A stretch of DNA of 64,000 nt from Bin87 sp034420475 (GTDB lineage: Bacteria > Chloroflexota > Dehalococcoidia > Lucifugimonadales > UBA3495), in contig DAOULH010000102.1 of assembly GCA_034420475.1 (NCBI GenBank), positions 60,918 to 124,917 on the forward strand, read 5' to 3'. Below the pieces are notes generated by a model. The model saw nothing but the letters and a program-made list of their open reading frames with translations, had not been told where the DNA came from and searched no databases. Of this stretch, positions 1 to 6,918 are shown piece by piece. A program made the position numbers and the translations under genes. Positions within the stretch are counted from its first letter, which is position 1. Every line of letters begins with the position of its first letter.

Positions 1-525
1 GACCTTCCCGGACCAGCTCCGGCGCCCGACGGTTGCCGGGCCTGGCGGTTGACCAACTCCGCGTATTGGCGCCATCCCGTCAGCGCCACGTTCCACGGCC
101 GCGACGTTTTCGCGCCGGCGGCTGCACACCTGTCGATCGGAGTGACACCTGACGCGCTGGGGGATCCGACAACCAGCATCACCGCCCTGTCGTTACCGCC
201 CCCGCGACCGGAAGGCAATGCGGTCCGCGGACAGATCATCTTCGCCGATGCCTTTGGAAACCTGGTCAGCGATATCACCGCCGACATATTGGCCGACCTG
301 GGTGTGCCGGGCCGGGAATACGAAGCGGTGGTCAGCATCGCAGGACAGAGCATTGCCGGCCTGTCCCGGACTTTCCACGACCCGCCCGGGGGCGGTTTGA
401 GGGCGTTGCTGGGCAGCCACGGGAGGCTGGAGGTAGCGCTGGTGGATGGCAACGCTGGGGTGGCTTTGGGGGTTGGGAGCGGCGCAAGGGTGACCGTAAC
501 CGTCGGAGAGTTCGGTTCAGGTTAG
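1..525 (+). CDS. SAM hydroxide adenosyltransferase (DUF62/SAM hydrolase family), C-terminal part
   Basis: The frame is open from base 1, so the gene begins outside the window. A TTG at 49 exists but is probably internal. The readable part contains LTNSAYW followed by TFHGRDVFAPAAAHL, the hallmark block of the SAM hydroxide adenosyltransferase/fluorinase fold. A second block, FADAFGNLVSDI, matches the FGNLxTNI motif of the C-terminal SAM-binding domain. Members of this family hydrolyse S-adenosylmethionine to adenosine and methionine, and a few use halide instead of water. The block order and the TAG stop at 523-525 fit the family's normal C-terminus. The stop lies 9 bases inside the 3' end of the convergent HEPN gene. 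The family is well supported; hydroxide as the nucleophile is the default assumption because the residues that separate halogenases lie mostly outside the window. Confidence 0.85.
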   Translation, partial: DLPGPAPAPDGCRAWRLTNSAYWRHPVSATFHGRDVFAPAAAHLSIGVTPDALGDPTTSITALSLPPPRPEGNAVRGQIIFADAFGNLVSDITADILADLGVPGREYEAVVSIAGQSIAGLSRTFHDPPGGGLRALLGSHGRLEVALVDGNAGVALGVGSGARVTVTVGEFGSG

Positions 526-924
526 GTCTGCAAACGGTATCCCCGAAGACAGATAGCGCAGGATCCGCTCCAAAAACCGCTCGGCGCACCGGTGCACGTC
601 CCTTGCATAAACTGCCGAAAATTCCGCTTCCACGTTGTAATCTGCCCTCACTCTCAGGTCATAGAGCCGTCCTACTTCGCTTCCCCAAAATCCTTCGATC
701 AAACCGTTTCCGATTAGTTGCAAGCCGAATTGTTGGATAACGGCGCCGTGGCTTCTTGGGGCTGTTCCACTGAAGTATCCGAGCGCAGCTTTGGCTGCGT
801 GAAACACGGCATAGTAAGCGCGAGAGACCGCGTCGGCGTAGCAGTGACGGTGGAAGCATACCGACGCCGCATGTAAGCTGTGCCTGGCTCGCCGCCACTC
901 CGAAATTGCAAGCGCCCGGTTCAT
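517..924 (-). CDS. HEPN domain protein (second gene of a nucleotidyltransferase-HEPN pair)
   Basis: This 135-residue all-helical protein has the HEPN signature around residues 30-46 (SRAYYAVFHAAKAAL) and the usual later LYDLRVRADY segment at residues 88-96. R35 and H42 are spaced like an Rx6H motif. The start at 924 is chosen because its ATG overlaps the stop of the upstream gene as ATGA, which implies translational coupling; the frame is open further upstream but that part overlaps the neighbour. HEPN proteins paired with minimal nucleotidyltransferases commonly act as ribonuclease toxins or as small-molecule/nucleotide binding partners. Toxicity here is inference. The gene converges on the SAM hydroxide adenosyltransferase gene and overlaps its end by 9 bases. 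Confidence 0.75.
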   Translation of the reverse strand: MNRALAISEWRRARHSLHAASVCFHRHCYADAVSRAYYAVFHAAKAALGYFSGTAPRSHGAVIQQFGLQLIGNGLIEGFWGSEVGRLYDLRVRADYNVEAEFSAVYARDVHRCAERFLERILRYLSSGIPFADLT

Positions 925-1334
925 GCCAACCTGACGCTGCTGTGCGTCACCGCCTGGAAAATATCCGACCCGATTCGCTCGCAAAGCGACCATTCGTCAC
1001 GCGTGTAAACCATGATGACGGGCGCCACGAAGTAGCCCTCCATGTCCACCATGTGGCCCAGCCCTCCCACTGCATCCTTCTGAAACCAGTCACCTTTGCT
1101 GATGATGATCAACGTCCAAAGTCTCGTGCCTGGTCTCAAGTCCCCCCTCGCGCGGGGTCCATAAACCGTTACTTCTTCCACCAGATCCGAAAACTTTTCA
1201 TCCAGCCGGGCGCGGTAGGTATCCAGCCAGACTTGCTCGTTTTCCAGCAGGGCAAGTTTGGCGCCGTTCCGTGGTGTACCCGCATCCATTGGGAACTCAT
1301 CATCGATATCCCAATAGTCAAAACTGCCGGTCAT
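921..1334 (-). CDS. nucleotidyltransferase-fold protein with degenerate active site (MNT-like antitoxin)
   Basis: The 137-residue protein starts at ATG 1334, preceded by GGAGG five bases upstream. The segment VTVYGPRARGDLRPGT (residues 56-70) lines up with the GS-x10-DxD motif of minimal nucleotidyltransferases, where GSRARG is typical. In this copy the serine is proline (P60), and the two metal-binding aspartates fall at R71 and W73, so catalysis by the usual mechanism is not expected. About 55 residues precede the motif, more than in the smallest MNT antitoxins. The stop overlaps the start of the HEPN gene (ATGA at 921-924). By analogy with MNT/HEPN modules this would be the antitoxin or regulatory partner, probably acting by binding rather than by AMP transfer. 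That role is inference. Confidence 0.65.
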   Translation of the reverse strand: MTGSFDYWDIDDEFPMDAGTPRNGAKLALLENEQVWLDTYRARLDEKFSDLVEEVTVYGPRARGDLRPGTRLWTLIIISKGDWFQKDAVGGLGHMVDMEGYFVAPVIMVYTRDEWSLCERIGSDIFQAVTHSSVRLA

Positions 1335-1425
1335 CTTTCCTCCATCAAGCGCAGGCGCATTGAAACGGTCAGGAGCACAGGGTATCACACGCTCGGGATT
1401 TGCGGCCGCGGGCGCCATGCGTCGT

Positions 1426-1454
1426 CAACCGACCGGACTTATTTTCTGTATAAT
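1426..1454 (+). promoter_or_regulatory. candidate promoter for the E1 alpha gene
   Basis: TATAAT at 1449-1454 is a perfect -10 hexamer 56 bases before the ATG at 1511. The -35 position at 17-base spacing (1426-1431, CAACCG) is poor, so an activator or weak basal use is likely. The site lies in the divergent space between the nucleotidyltransferase-like gene and the E1 alpha gene. Confidence 0.35.
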
Positions 1455-1510
1455 CCCCAAGTGTCCAAGCTGCGAATCCAACACCCAACGGGCACAAGGA
1501 GTGTGTTGCC

Positions 1511-2521
1511 ATGGAACTCGACCGCGACACCTTGCTGAAACTCTACCGAACTATGACCACCATCCGGCATTTCGAGGAACGCGGCGTGCCTGAGACCGGC
1601 CAGCGCGGGATGTCGGCGTCGGTCCACTCGTCCGTCGGGCAGGAAGCGGTTCCGACCGGCGTGTGCGCCCACCTGTCCGACGACGACTACATTGGCAGTA
1701 CCCACCGCGGTCACGGTCACTGCATCGCCAAGGGCGTGGATCCCAAGCTGATGATGGCCGAGCTCTTTGGCCGCAGCCATGGTCCCAACAAGGGCAAGGG
1801 CGGTTCCATGCACATTGCCGACATGAGCAAGGGAATGCTGGGAACCAATGGCATCGTGGCCGGCAGCGTTCCTCTGGCCGTGGGAGCGGCGCTGACTTCC
1901 AAGATCCAGAAGCTGGGGCGTGTTGCCGTGGCCTTCTTCGGCGACGGCGGCGCCAACCAGGGAGTGCTCCACGAGTGCATGAACCTGGCGTCCGTTTGGA
2001 AACTGCCGGTGATCTTCTGCTGTGAGAACAACGGCTACGCCGAATCCACGCCGGTGGAGTACGGCCTATCGGTCGCCAACGTTGCCGACCGGGCCGCGTC
2101 CTACGATATGCCCGGCTTCCACGTGGACGGCATGGACGTGCTGGCGGTGTTTGAAGCGGCCGGAGAAGCCGTGTCTCGCGCCCGCTCTGGCGACGGGCCG
2201 ACGCTGCTTGAGGCCCGCACCTATCGCTACTACGGCCACACCGTTTTCGACAACCCGCTGACCTACCGCACCAAGGAGGAAGAGGATCACTGGCGGTCCC
2301 GGGACCCGCTGCTGACCTTCCGCAACCACATGGTCGCCCAGGGCAACGTGATCACCGCCGAGGAGCTGGATCAGATGGACGAAGAGGCGCGGCAGTTGAT
2401 GGAAGACGCCGTGGCCTTTGCCGACGCCAGCCCTCTGCCCGAGCCCCACGAGATCTACGAGGACGTGTACGCCGATTACCCGGTGGACATGATGCGGCGG
2501 GGCGCGAATATGCCGGTGTAG
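1511..2521 (+). CDS. thiamine-pyrophosphate-dependent 2-oxoacid dehydrogenase E1 component, alpha subunit
   Basis: This 336-residue protein matches the normal length of pyruvate/acetoin/branched-chain 2-oxoacid dehydrogenase E1 alpha. The ThDP-binding motif runs from FFGDGGANQG to the ENNGY end, at about residues 142-175. SVGQEAVPTG near residue 41 and THRGHGH near residue 64 are also family blocks. It would decarboxylate a 2-oxoacid as an alpha2beta2 enzyme with the E1 beta product of 3510-4565. AAGGAG at 1496-1501 supports the ATG at 1511. No E2 or E3 gene lies in the window, so those parts must be elsewhere. Pyruvate, acetoin and branched-chain substrates cannot be told apart from the sequence; the arrangement resembles acetoin/pyruvate types. 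Confidence 0.88.
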   Translation: MELDRDTLLKLYRTMTTIRHFEERGVPETGQRGMSASVHSSVGQEAVPTGVCAHLSDDDYIGSTHRGHGHCIAKGVDPKLMMAELFGRSHGPNKGKGGSMHIADMSKGMLGTNGIVAGSVPLAVGAALTSKIQKLGRVAVAFFGDGGANQGVLHECMNLASVWKLPVIFCCENNGYAESTPVEYGLSVANVADRAASYDMPGFHVDGMDVLAVFEAAGEAVSRARSGDGPTLLEARTYRYYGHTVFDNPLTYRTKEEEDHWRSRDPLLTFRNHMVAQGNVITAEELDQMDEEARQLMEDAVAFADASPLPEPHEIYEDVYADYPVDMMRRGANMPV

Positions 2522-2552
2522 CGTCCACGGACCGGCGCCGGAGGCAAAGCGA

Positions 2553-2828
2553 ATGGTCAGGCCGGATTCCGGTCCCGAGGAACGGGACGCATTTGCCGAA
2601 AGCATTTACCGCGAACGGGTAAAGCCAATGCTGACTGACGCTGATGACGGCAAGTTTGTCGTTATCGACCTCAACAGCGGTGACTACGAGGTTGACGACT
2701 ACGAGATACAGGCTGATATCAGGCTTTTGGAACGCCGGCCTGACGCCGACCTGTACTCGTTCTTTGATGGCAAACCCCACATTATCTACATCGGAGGGAG
2801 TTCGTTCGTATTAGAGCCTCCCTTCTGA
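2553..2828 (+). CDS. small hypothetical protein, tandem paralogue 1
   Basis: This acidic 91-residue protein has no recognised domain. It contains GKFVVIDLNSGDYEVDDYEI, closely related to the central segment of the next gene, so the two are tandem paralogues. Shared features are an N-terminal helix with a YRERVKPML-like stretch, a short beta segment ending SGDYE, and a following ADIRLLERRPDAD-like helix. The gene starts 31 bases after the E1 alpha stop and lies between the two E1 genes. Proteins with this core are often encoded next to retropepsin-like aspartic protease homologues, as here. A partner or antitoxin-like role is possible but not shown. Confidence 0.6.
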   Translation: MVRPDSGPEERDAFAESIYRERVKPMLTDADDGKFVVIDLNSGDYEVDDYEIQADIRLLERRPDADLYSFFDGKPHIIYIGGSSFVLEPPF

Positions 2829-2867
2829 TGCGTGGTACAGCAAGGCAGAAATACAGGAGTACTCAGG

Positions 2868-3134
2868 ATGGCGCACCTTACCCTAACCTCAGCCGAAGTC
2901 TCGGCGCTGGGCAAAAAAATCTACCAGGAAAAAATCAGGCCCAGGATGACCGAATCGGACATCGGCAAGTACGTAATCGTAGATGTGGACAGCGGCGATT
3001 ACGAGATCGACGAAAGGGCCGTTGCGGCCAGCGCGAGGTTGCGGGAAAGGAAGCCGGACGCCTTTGGATACGGTTTGCGCGTGGGTTACTCCGCCGCGTA
3101 CTTTTTCGGATGGGATGAGGAGCCAAAGCTGTGA
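2868..3134 (+). CDS. small hypothetical protein, tandem paralogue 2
   Basis: The 88-residue protein is read from ATG 2868, supported by AGGAG at 2855-2859; an in-frame start at 2832 lacks such a site. It repeats the plan of the preceding gene: KIYQEKIRPRMTESDIGKYV, then VDVDSGDYEID, then a helix with RLRERKPDA. It ends in GYSAAYFFGWDEEPKL. The stop overlaps the GTG start of the aspartic-protease-like gene (GTGA at 3131-3134), so the two products are probably made together. Function is unknown. The strict conservation of SGDYE between paralogues suggests a shared binding surface. Confidence 0.62.
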   Translation: MAHLTLTSAEVSALGKKIYQEKIRPRMTESDIGKYVIVDVDSGDYEIDERAVAASARLRERKPDAFGYGLRVGYSAAYFFGWDEEPKL

Positions 3135-3505
3135 CCAACGGCGGCGTGACCCGCACTCGCAAACCTCTGGTGTCGATAACGGTACTGGACAGCATCGGCG
3201 TTCCGCATACATTGCCCGTTGTTCTCGACACGGCCTTCACCGGCGAGTTGGTATTGCCGGAGCGATATGTTCGCCGGTTGTTCTTAAGGATGAACGAACA
3301 GTACGATGGACGACCGGCAACCGGCGATATCATCACGATACCCGCAGGCGAAGCCACAGTTGTGTGGAGAGGCCGACGTCGCAACGTCAAGGTACTTCAA
3401 CTGGGCGCCGAACCCCTCCTCGGCATGGAATTCCTCTGGAACCACCGCATCACCATTGACGCCGTTGCTGACGGCGCAGTGAGCATCACCCCCCTGGGAG
3501 GCTGA
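3131..3505 (+). CDS. clan AA (retropepsin-like) aspartic protease family protein
   Basis: This 124-residue single-domain protein contains VVLDTAFTGELVLPERYV near residues 30-47, matching the LDTGxTG active-site loop of retropepsin-like proteins, with the usual glycine replaced by alanine (DTA). The later block LLGMEFLWNHRITID (about residues 95-109) corresponds to the second conserved hydrophobic-glycine strand. Such single-domain proteins act as dimers, each chain giving one aspartate. Whether this one cleaves peptides is unknown, although DTA also occurs in some active aspartic proteases. It starts with GTG overlapping the previous stop and is followed after 4 bases by E1 beta, so it is transcribed with the dehydrogenase genes. 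Confidence 0.7.
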   Translation: MTNGGVTRTRKPLVSITVLDSIGVPHTLPVVLDTAFTGELVLPERYVRRLFLRMNEQYDGRPATGDIITIPAGEATVVWRGRRRNVKVLQLGAEPLLGMEFLWNHRITIDAVADGAVSITPLGG

Positions 3506-3509
3506 AACG

Positions 3510-4565
3510 ATGACTACCCTAACCGAAACCCCCATGCTTCCCCCGCCGGGGGAGACCCGGGAATTGCAGACCCGCGAGGCCATCAACGAGGCCCTGCTTC
3601 AGGAGATGCGTCGTGATGAAACCGTCATCATCATGGGCGAGGAAATCGCCGGCGGCGCAGGACGCGAGCACCTGGGAATCGTCGACGCCTGGGGCGGCGC
3701 TTTTCGCACCACCCGGGGATTGATCCAGGAGTTTGGAAACGAGCGGGTGCTGGATACGCCGCTCTCGGAAGCGGCCTTCGTTGGCACCGCCATCGGCGCT
3801 GCGTCCACCGGGATGCGCGCCGTCGCTGAGCTGATGTTCGTCGACTTCGTGGGCGTGTGCATGGACCAACTGCTGAACAACGCCGCCAAGATGCGTTACA
3901 TGTTCGGCGGCCAGGTCAAGGTGCCCTTCGTCATGCTGACCCGCATCGGCGCCGGGTTCGGCAGCGCGGCCCAGCACTCGGAATCTTTCTACTCGCTGTT
4001 CAGCCACATCCCCGGACTCAAGGGCGTTTGCCCGTCCGATGCCTATACTGCCAAGGGGCTGCTGCTCTCCGCCATCCGCGACGACGACCCGGTGGTCTTC
4101 TTTGAGCACAAAGGGCTGTATGGCGAGACCTGTCCGGTGCCGGAGGACATGTACACCTTGCCCTTGGGCAAAGCCCGCACCGTGCGTCCGGGAACCGATC
4201 TGACCGTGGTAGGTATCAGCAAGATGACCTGGGTCGCCGTGGAGGCCGCTGAGGAGTTGGCCAAAGAGGGCGTGAACGCTGAGGTCATCGACCTGCTCAG
4301 CGTGTCGCCCATCGACTACGACCATGTGCTGGACTCGGTGCGCCGCACCCACCGTTTGCTGGTGGTGGACGAGGACACGCCGGTGTGCAGCATCTCGTCC
4401 GACATCTGCGCCCGCGTTGCCGAGGAAGCCTTCGACTACCTGGACGCCCCACCCTCGCGGGTGACGCCGCCGCACACGCCGGTTCCCTACAGCCGCGCCC
4501 TGGAAAACATCTACCTGCCCAACGCGGAGCGGGTGGTGAACACCGCTCGCAGATTGATGGCGTAG
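3510..4565 (+). CDS. thiamine-pyrophosphate-dependent 2-oxoacid dehydrogenase E1 component, beta subunit
   Basis: The 351-residue protein has the transketolase-like pyrimidine-binding and C-terminal domains of E1 beta. Recognisable blocks are TREAINEALLQEMRRDE, the IMGEEIAGGAG strand-loop, RVLDTPLSEAAFVGTAIGAA, and the C-terminal LLVVDEDTP and RVTPPHTPVPYS. GGGAGG about 8 bases before the ATG supports the start. It pairs with the alpha subunit at 1511-2521 to form the decarboxylating E1 heterotetramer. Three small unrelated genes separate the subunits, which is uncommon. The downstream hairpin at 4577-4601 probably ends this transcript. Confidence 0.88.
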   Translation: MTTLTETPMLPPPGETRELQTREAINEALLQEMRRDETVIIMGEEIAGGAGREHLGIVDAWGGAFRTTRGLIQEFGNERVLDTPLSEAAFVGTAIGAASTGMRAVAELMFVDFVGVCMDQLLNNAAKMRYMFGGQVKVPFVMLTRIGAGFGSAAQHSESFYSLFSHIPGLKGVCPSDAYTAKGLLLSAIRDDDPVVFFEHKGLYGETCPVPEDMYTLPLGKARTVRPGTDLTVVGISKMTWVAVEAAEELAKEGVNAEVIDLLSVSPIDYDHVLDSVRRTHRLLVVDEDTPVCSISSDICARVAEEAFDYLDAPPSRVTPPHTPVPYSRALENIYLPNAERVVNTARRLMA

Positions 4566-4576
4566 CCGGAAACCAC

Positions 4577-4608
4577 CGGGGCGGGCCGGAAACCCGCCCC
4601 GACTTTTG
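4577..4608 (+). terminator. intrinsic terminator after E1 beta
   Basis: A perfect 9-bp stem, CGGGGCGGG (4577-4585) with CCCGCCCCG (4593-4601), and a 7-base loop are followed by ACTTTTG. It lies 12 bases after the E1 beta stop. Confidence 0.7.
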
Positions 4609-4646
4609 TGCGACGATCAATTCGACCAATTCTGGAGGCCGAAACT

Positions 4647-5531
4647 ATGACCACCGTTGGAAGCGGAAAGCATACCTACACTCTCACCTCTGACTGGGCC
4701 AAGATGCCCGACGCGCATCCCCTGGGAGCGGTGAGCGCGCTGGCCAGCGACTCGGCCGGTGACATCTACGCATTTCACCGGGCCGACCCGCCCATTGCCA
4801 TCTTCGACCGCAATGACGGCTCGTTCAAGAGCGGCTGGGGCAACGGCGGGTTCGTCTATGCCCACGGGTTTTACATCGAGGACGACATCGTGTACCTGAC
4901 CGACCGGGACACGTCGACCTGCATCATGTATACGCTGGACGGCAAGCCGATCCAGATGCTGGGCCGCAACGGCGTTCATTCGGATACCGGATGCGAGGTG
5001 GCCGGCGCGCTGGTGCCGCGGGCTGCCGGACCCTTCAACTACCCCGCGGAACTGGTACCCTCGCCCAGCGGAGACCTGTACGTGGCGGACGGCTACCGCA
5101 ACGCCCGCATTCACCGCTTCGACAACGACGGCCGCCTCAAGTATTCCTGGGGCAAGCCGGGCAAGGAGCATCCCTACGAGTTCCACCTGCCGCACAGCCT
5201 GCTGGTGACCCGGGACGACCGGGTGTACGTCTGCGACCGGGAGAACAGCCGCATCCAGGTGTTCAACACCTCGGGCGACTTCCTGACGATGTGGACCGAC
5301 ACCTGCCGCCCCACGGACATCGCTGAGACTCCCGAAGGCGATTTCGTCGTCAGCCAGCTGGCGCCGCTGGACGAGTCGCACCCACCGCGGGTGGCGATAT
5401 TTGACCGGGACGGCAACGTGCTGGCACGCTGGGACAGCCGCTCTGCCCACGGCATCTGGTGCGATGCCCATGGAGACATTTTCCTGGCGCTGACCGGCGA
5501 CCGTGCGGTGGACAAGTACGGCCGCAGCTGA
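4647..5531 (+). CDS. NHL-repeat beta-propeller protein
   Basis: The 294-residue protein is read from ATG 4647 because GGAGG lies at 4634-4638; an in-frame start at 4608 is unsupported and overlaps the terminator. It shows repeated NHL-type blades such as GDLYVADGYRNARIHRFD, DDRVYVCDRENSRIQVF and GDIFLALTGDRAVDKYG. No signal peptide or anchoring helix is seen. The blade pattern resembles peptidyl-alpha-hydroxyglycine lyase-like and other six-bladed propellers of soluble bacterial proteins. Such propellers serve as lactonases, lyases or binding scaffolds, and no catalytic set can be assigned. It sits between E1 beta and an LLM oxidoreductase, each with its own ribosome site and separated by hairpins. 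Confidence 0.75.
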   Translation: MTTVGSGKHTYTLTSDWAKMPDAHPLGAVSALASDSAGDIYAFHRADPPIAIFDRNDGSFKSGWGNGGFVYAHGFYIEDDIVYLTDRDTSTCIMYTLDGKPIQMLGRNGVHSDTGCEVAGALVPRAAGPFNYPAELVPSPSGDLYVADGYRNARIHRFDNDGRLKYSWGKPGKEHPYEFHLPHSLLVTRDDRVYVCDRENSRIQVFNTSGDFLTMWTDTCRPTDIAETPEGDFVVSQLAPLDESHPPRVAIFDRDGNVLARWDSRSAHGIWCDAHGDIFLALTGDRAVDKYGRS

Positions 5532-5559
5532 CCATCCCGCGATTGCAGCCAAACTGCCG

Positions 5560-5587
5560 GAGGGGCGGGCCATGACCGCCCCCTCTT
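5560..5587 (+). terminator. hairpin terminator after the NHL gene
   Basis: GAGGGGCGG pairs with CCGCCCCCTC around the loop GCCATGA, with one bulged base, followed by TTTGG. It sits about 30 bases after the NHL stop and belongs to the same GGGGCGG-type hairpin group as those at 4577, 6868 and 12541. Confidence 0.5.
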
Positions 5588-5677
5588 TGGTTGGGCATTG
5601 GTCTGCTGTTTGAGCTCCGGTCTGCTACAATCGGCCGGACCGTCGTTGCCGGCGGATGCCTCTAGGAGAATAGCGTC

Positions 5678-6805
5678 ATGGATCTTGGCCTTTTTTACCA
5701 AATTCAGGTGCCCAAGCCCTGGGACGGCGGGAGTGAAGCCCGCAAGTTCCAGGAAATGATGGACCAGGTGTGCTTCGCCGAAGAGATCGGCATGACCTCC
5801 GTGTGGTTCGTGGAGCACCATTTTCGCTCCGAGTGGTCCCACTCCAGCGCTCCCGACATAACGCTGGCAGCGCTGAGTCAGCGAACCACCAATATGCGCT
5901 TGGGTATCGCCGTGGTGCTGGCGCCGCTGCATCATCCGTTGAACGTGGCGTCACGCATGGCAACGCTGGACGTGATCTCCGGCGGCCGGGTGGACCTGGG
6001 CATCGGCCGTTCCGGGTACCCTTATCAGATGCTGCCCTATGGTTCCGACCTGGCCGATGTGTCGGAGATGGTGGAAGAGTACCTGCAAATCATCCCCGGC
6101 GCGTGGACGGAAGAGATGTTCTCCTTCGAGGGCAAGCATTACAACATCCCGCCCCGTGAGGTCATCCCCAAGCCCGTACAGAAGCCCCATCCTCCGATTT
6201 GGCAGGCCGTAAGCCAGGAGTTCACGGCGGAAAAGGTGGGTCGCCAGGGCCTGGGATGTCTGGCGCAAACCAGCGTCGGGCTGGAACGGGCTGAGGGGTT
6301 GATCCAGATTTATCGCGATGCCATTGCCAATCCGGAGCCGGCCACCAAGCTGGTCTATCCGCGCGTCGCCGGCAACACCGTGGGCCTGTGCATGGAGAAC
6401 CGGCAGAAGGCGTTCGAGCGGGCCGAGACCATCATCGACTGGTATCGGGAGCAGCAGCGCATTCGCGATTCATACGTTTGGCAGGGTTACGATCCCGCCA
6501 GGGTTCCCGAAGATTACCAGTGGCATTACCAGCGTGCGGTCAACGCCGATACGGCGCGCGCCGACGCGGTCAGCTCACGCCAATTGATTGAGGACGGCGG
6601 CCGCTTCTGCATCGGCGATCCCGACGATTGCATCAAGTATATCGAAGACTACGAGCGGATGGGCGTGGATGAAATCATGCCGCTGTTTCAGGTCGGGCCG
6701 GTGACCCATGCCGAAGTGATGGAGACCCTGCGCCTGTTCGGCGAATACATCATTCCGCACTTCAAGGAAAAAGCGCGTCGGGATGCGTTGGCGGCCGACG
6801 ACTGA
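5678..6805 (+). CDS. LLM class flavin-dependent oxidoreductase
   Basis: This 375-residue protein has the luciferase-like monooxygenase TIM-barrel plan. MDLGLFYQI forms the first strand, VWFVEHHF carries the active-site His pair region, and ISGGRVDLGIGRS is the flavin-binding block typical of the group. The C-terminal half (DDCIKYIEDYERMGVDEIM) is the usual closing helix-strand. LLM enzymes use reduced FMN or F420 for oxygenation or hydride transfer on small organic substrates; the substrate is unknown. AGGAGA ends 8 bases before the ATG. Two further intact LLM genes lie at 28528 and 29759, but this one is only distantly related to them. A bidirectional hairpin separates it from the convergent tubulin-like gene. 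Confidence 0.85.
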   Translation: MDLGLFYQIQVPKPWDGGSEARKFQEMMDQVCFAEEIGMTSVWFVEHHFRSEWSHSSAPDITLAALSQRTTNMRLGIAVVLAPLHHPLNVASRMATLDVISGGRVDLGIGRSGYPYQMLPYGSDLADVSEMVEEYLQIIPGAWTEEMFSFEGKHYNIPPREVIPKPVQKPHPPIWQAVSQEFTAEKVGRQGLGCLAQTSVGLERAEGLIQIYRDAIANPEPATKLVYPRVAGNTVGLCMENRQKAFERAETIIDWYREQQRIRDSYVWQGYDPARVPEDYQWHYQRAVNADTARADAVSSRQLIEDGGRFCIGDPDDCIKYIEDYERMGVDEIMPLFQVGPVTHAEVMETLRLFGEYIIPHFKEKARRDALAADD

Positions 6806-6867
6806 CCTGCCACCCGACAATTCGAACTCGATTGCGAGGGCGAGTTGCCAATACGGACAGACTTGAA

Positions 6868-6896
6868 GGGCGGGTCATCGACCCGCCCCTCTTTTG
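6868..6896. terminator. bidirectional terminator between convergent genes
   Basis: A perfect 9-bp stem GGGCGGGTC (6868-6876) / GACCCGCCC (6880-6888) with a 3-base loop is followed by CTCTTTTG. It lies between the LLM stop (6805) and the stop of the minus-strand tubulin-like gene (6919). Confidence 0.7.
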
Positions 6897-6918
6897 CGTC
6901 TGACGTTTGGCGACTGGA

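Noticed and set aside
906..1538. 210-codon frame on the + strand antisense to the nucleotidyltransferase-like gene
   Set aside because: Runs through the divergent promoter region and into the E1 alpha start; the minus-strand gene has a strong ribosome site and a fold motif.
3519..4475. 318-codon frame on the - strand
   Set aside because: Antisense shadow of E1 beta, with the His/Val/Gly-rich composition typical of GC-driven false frames.
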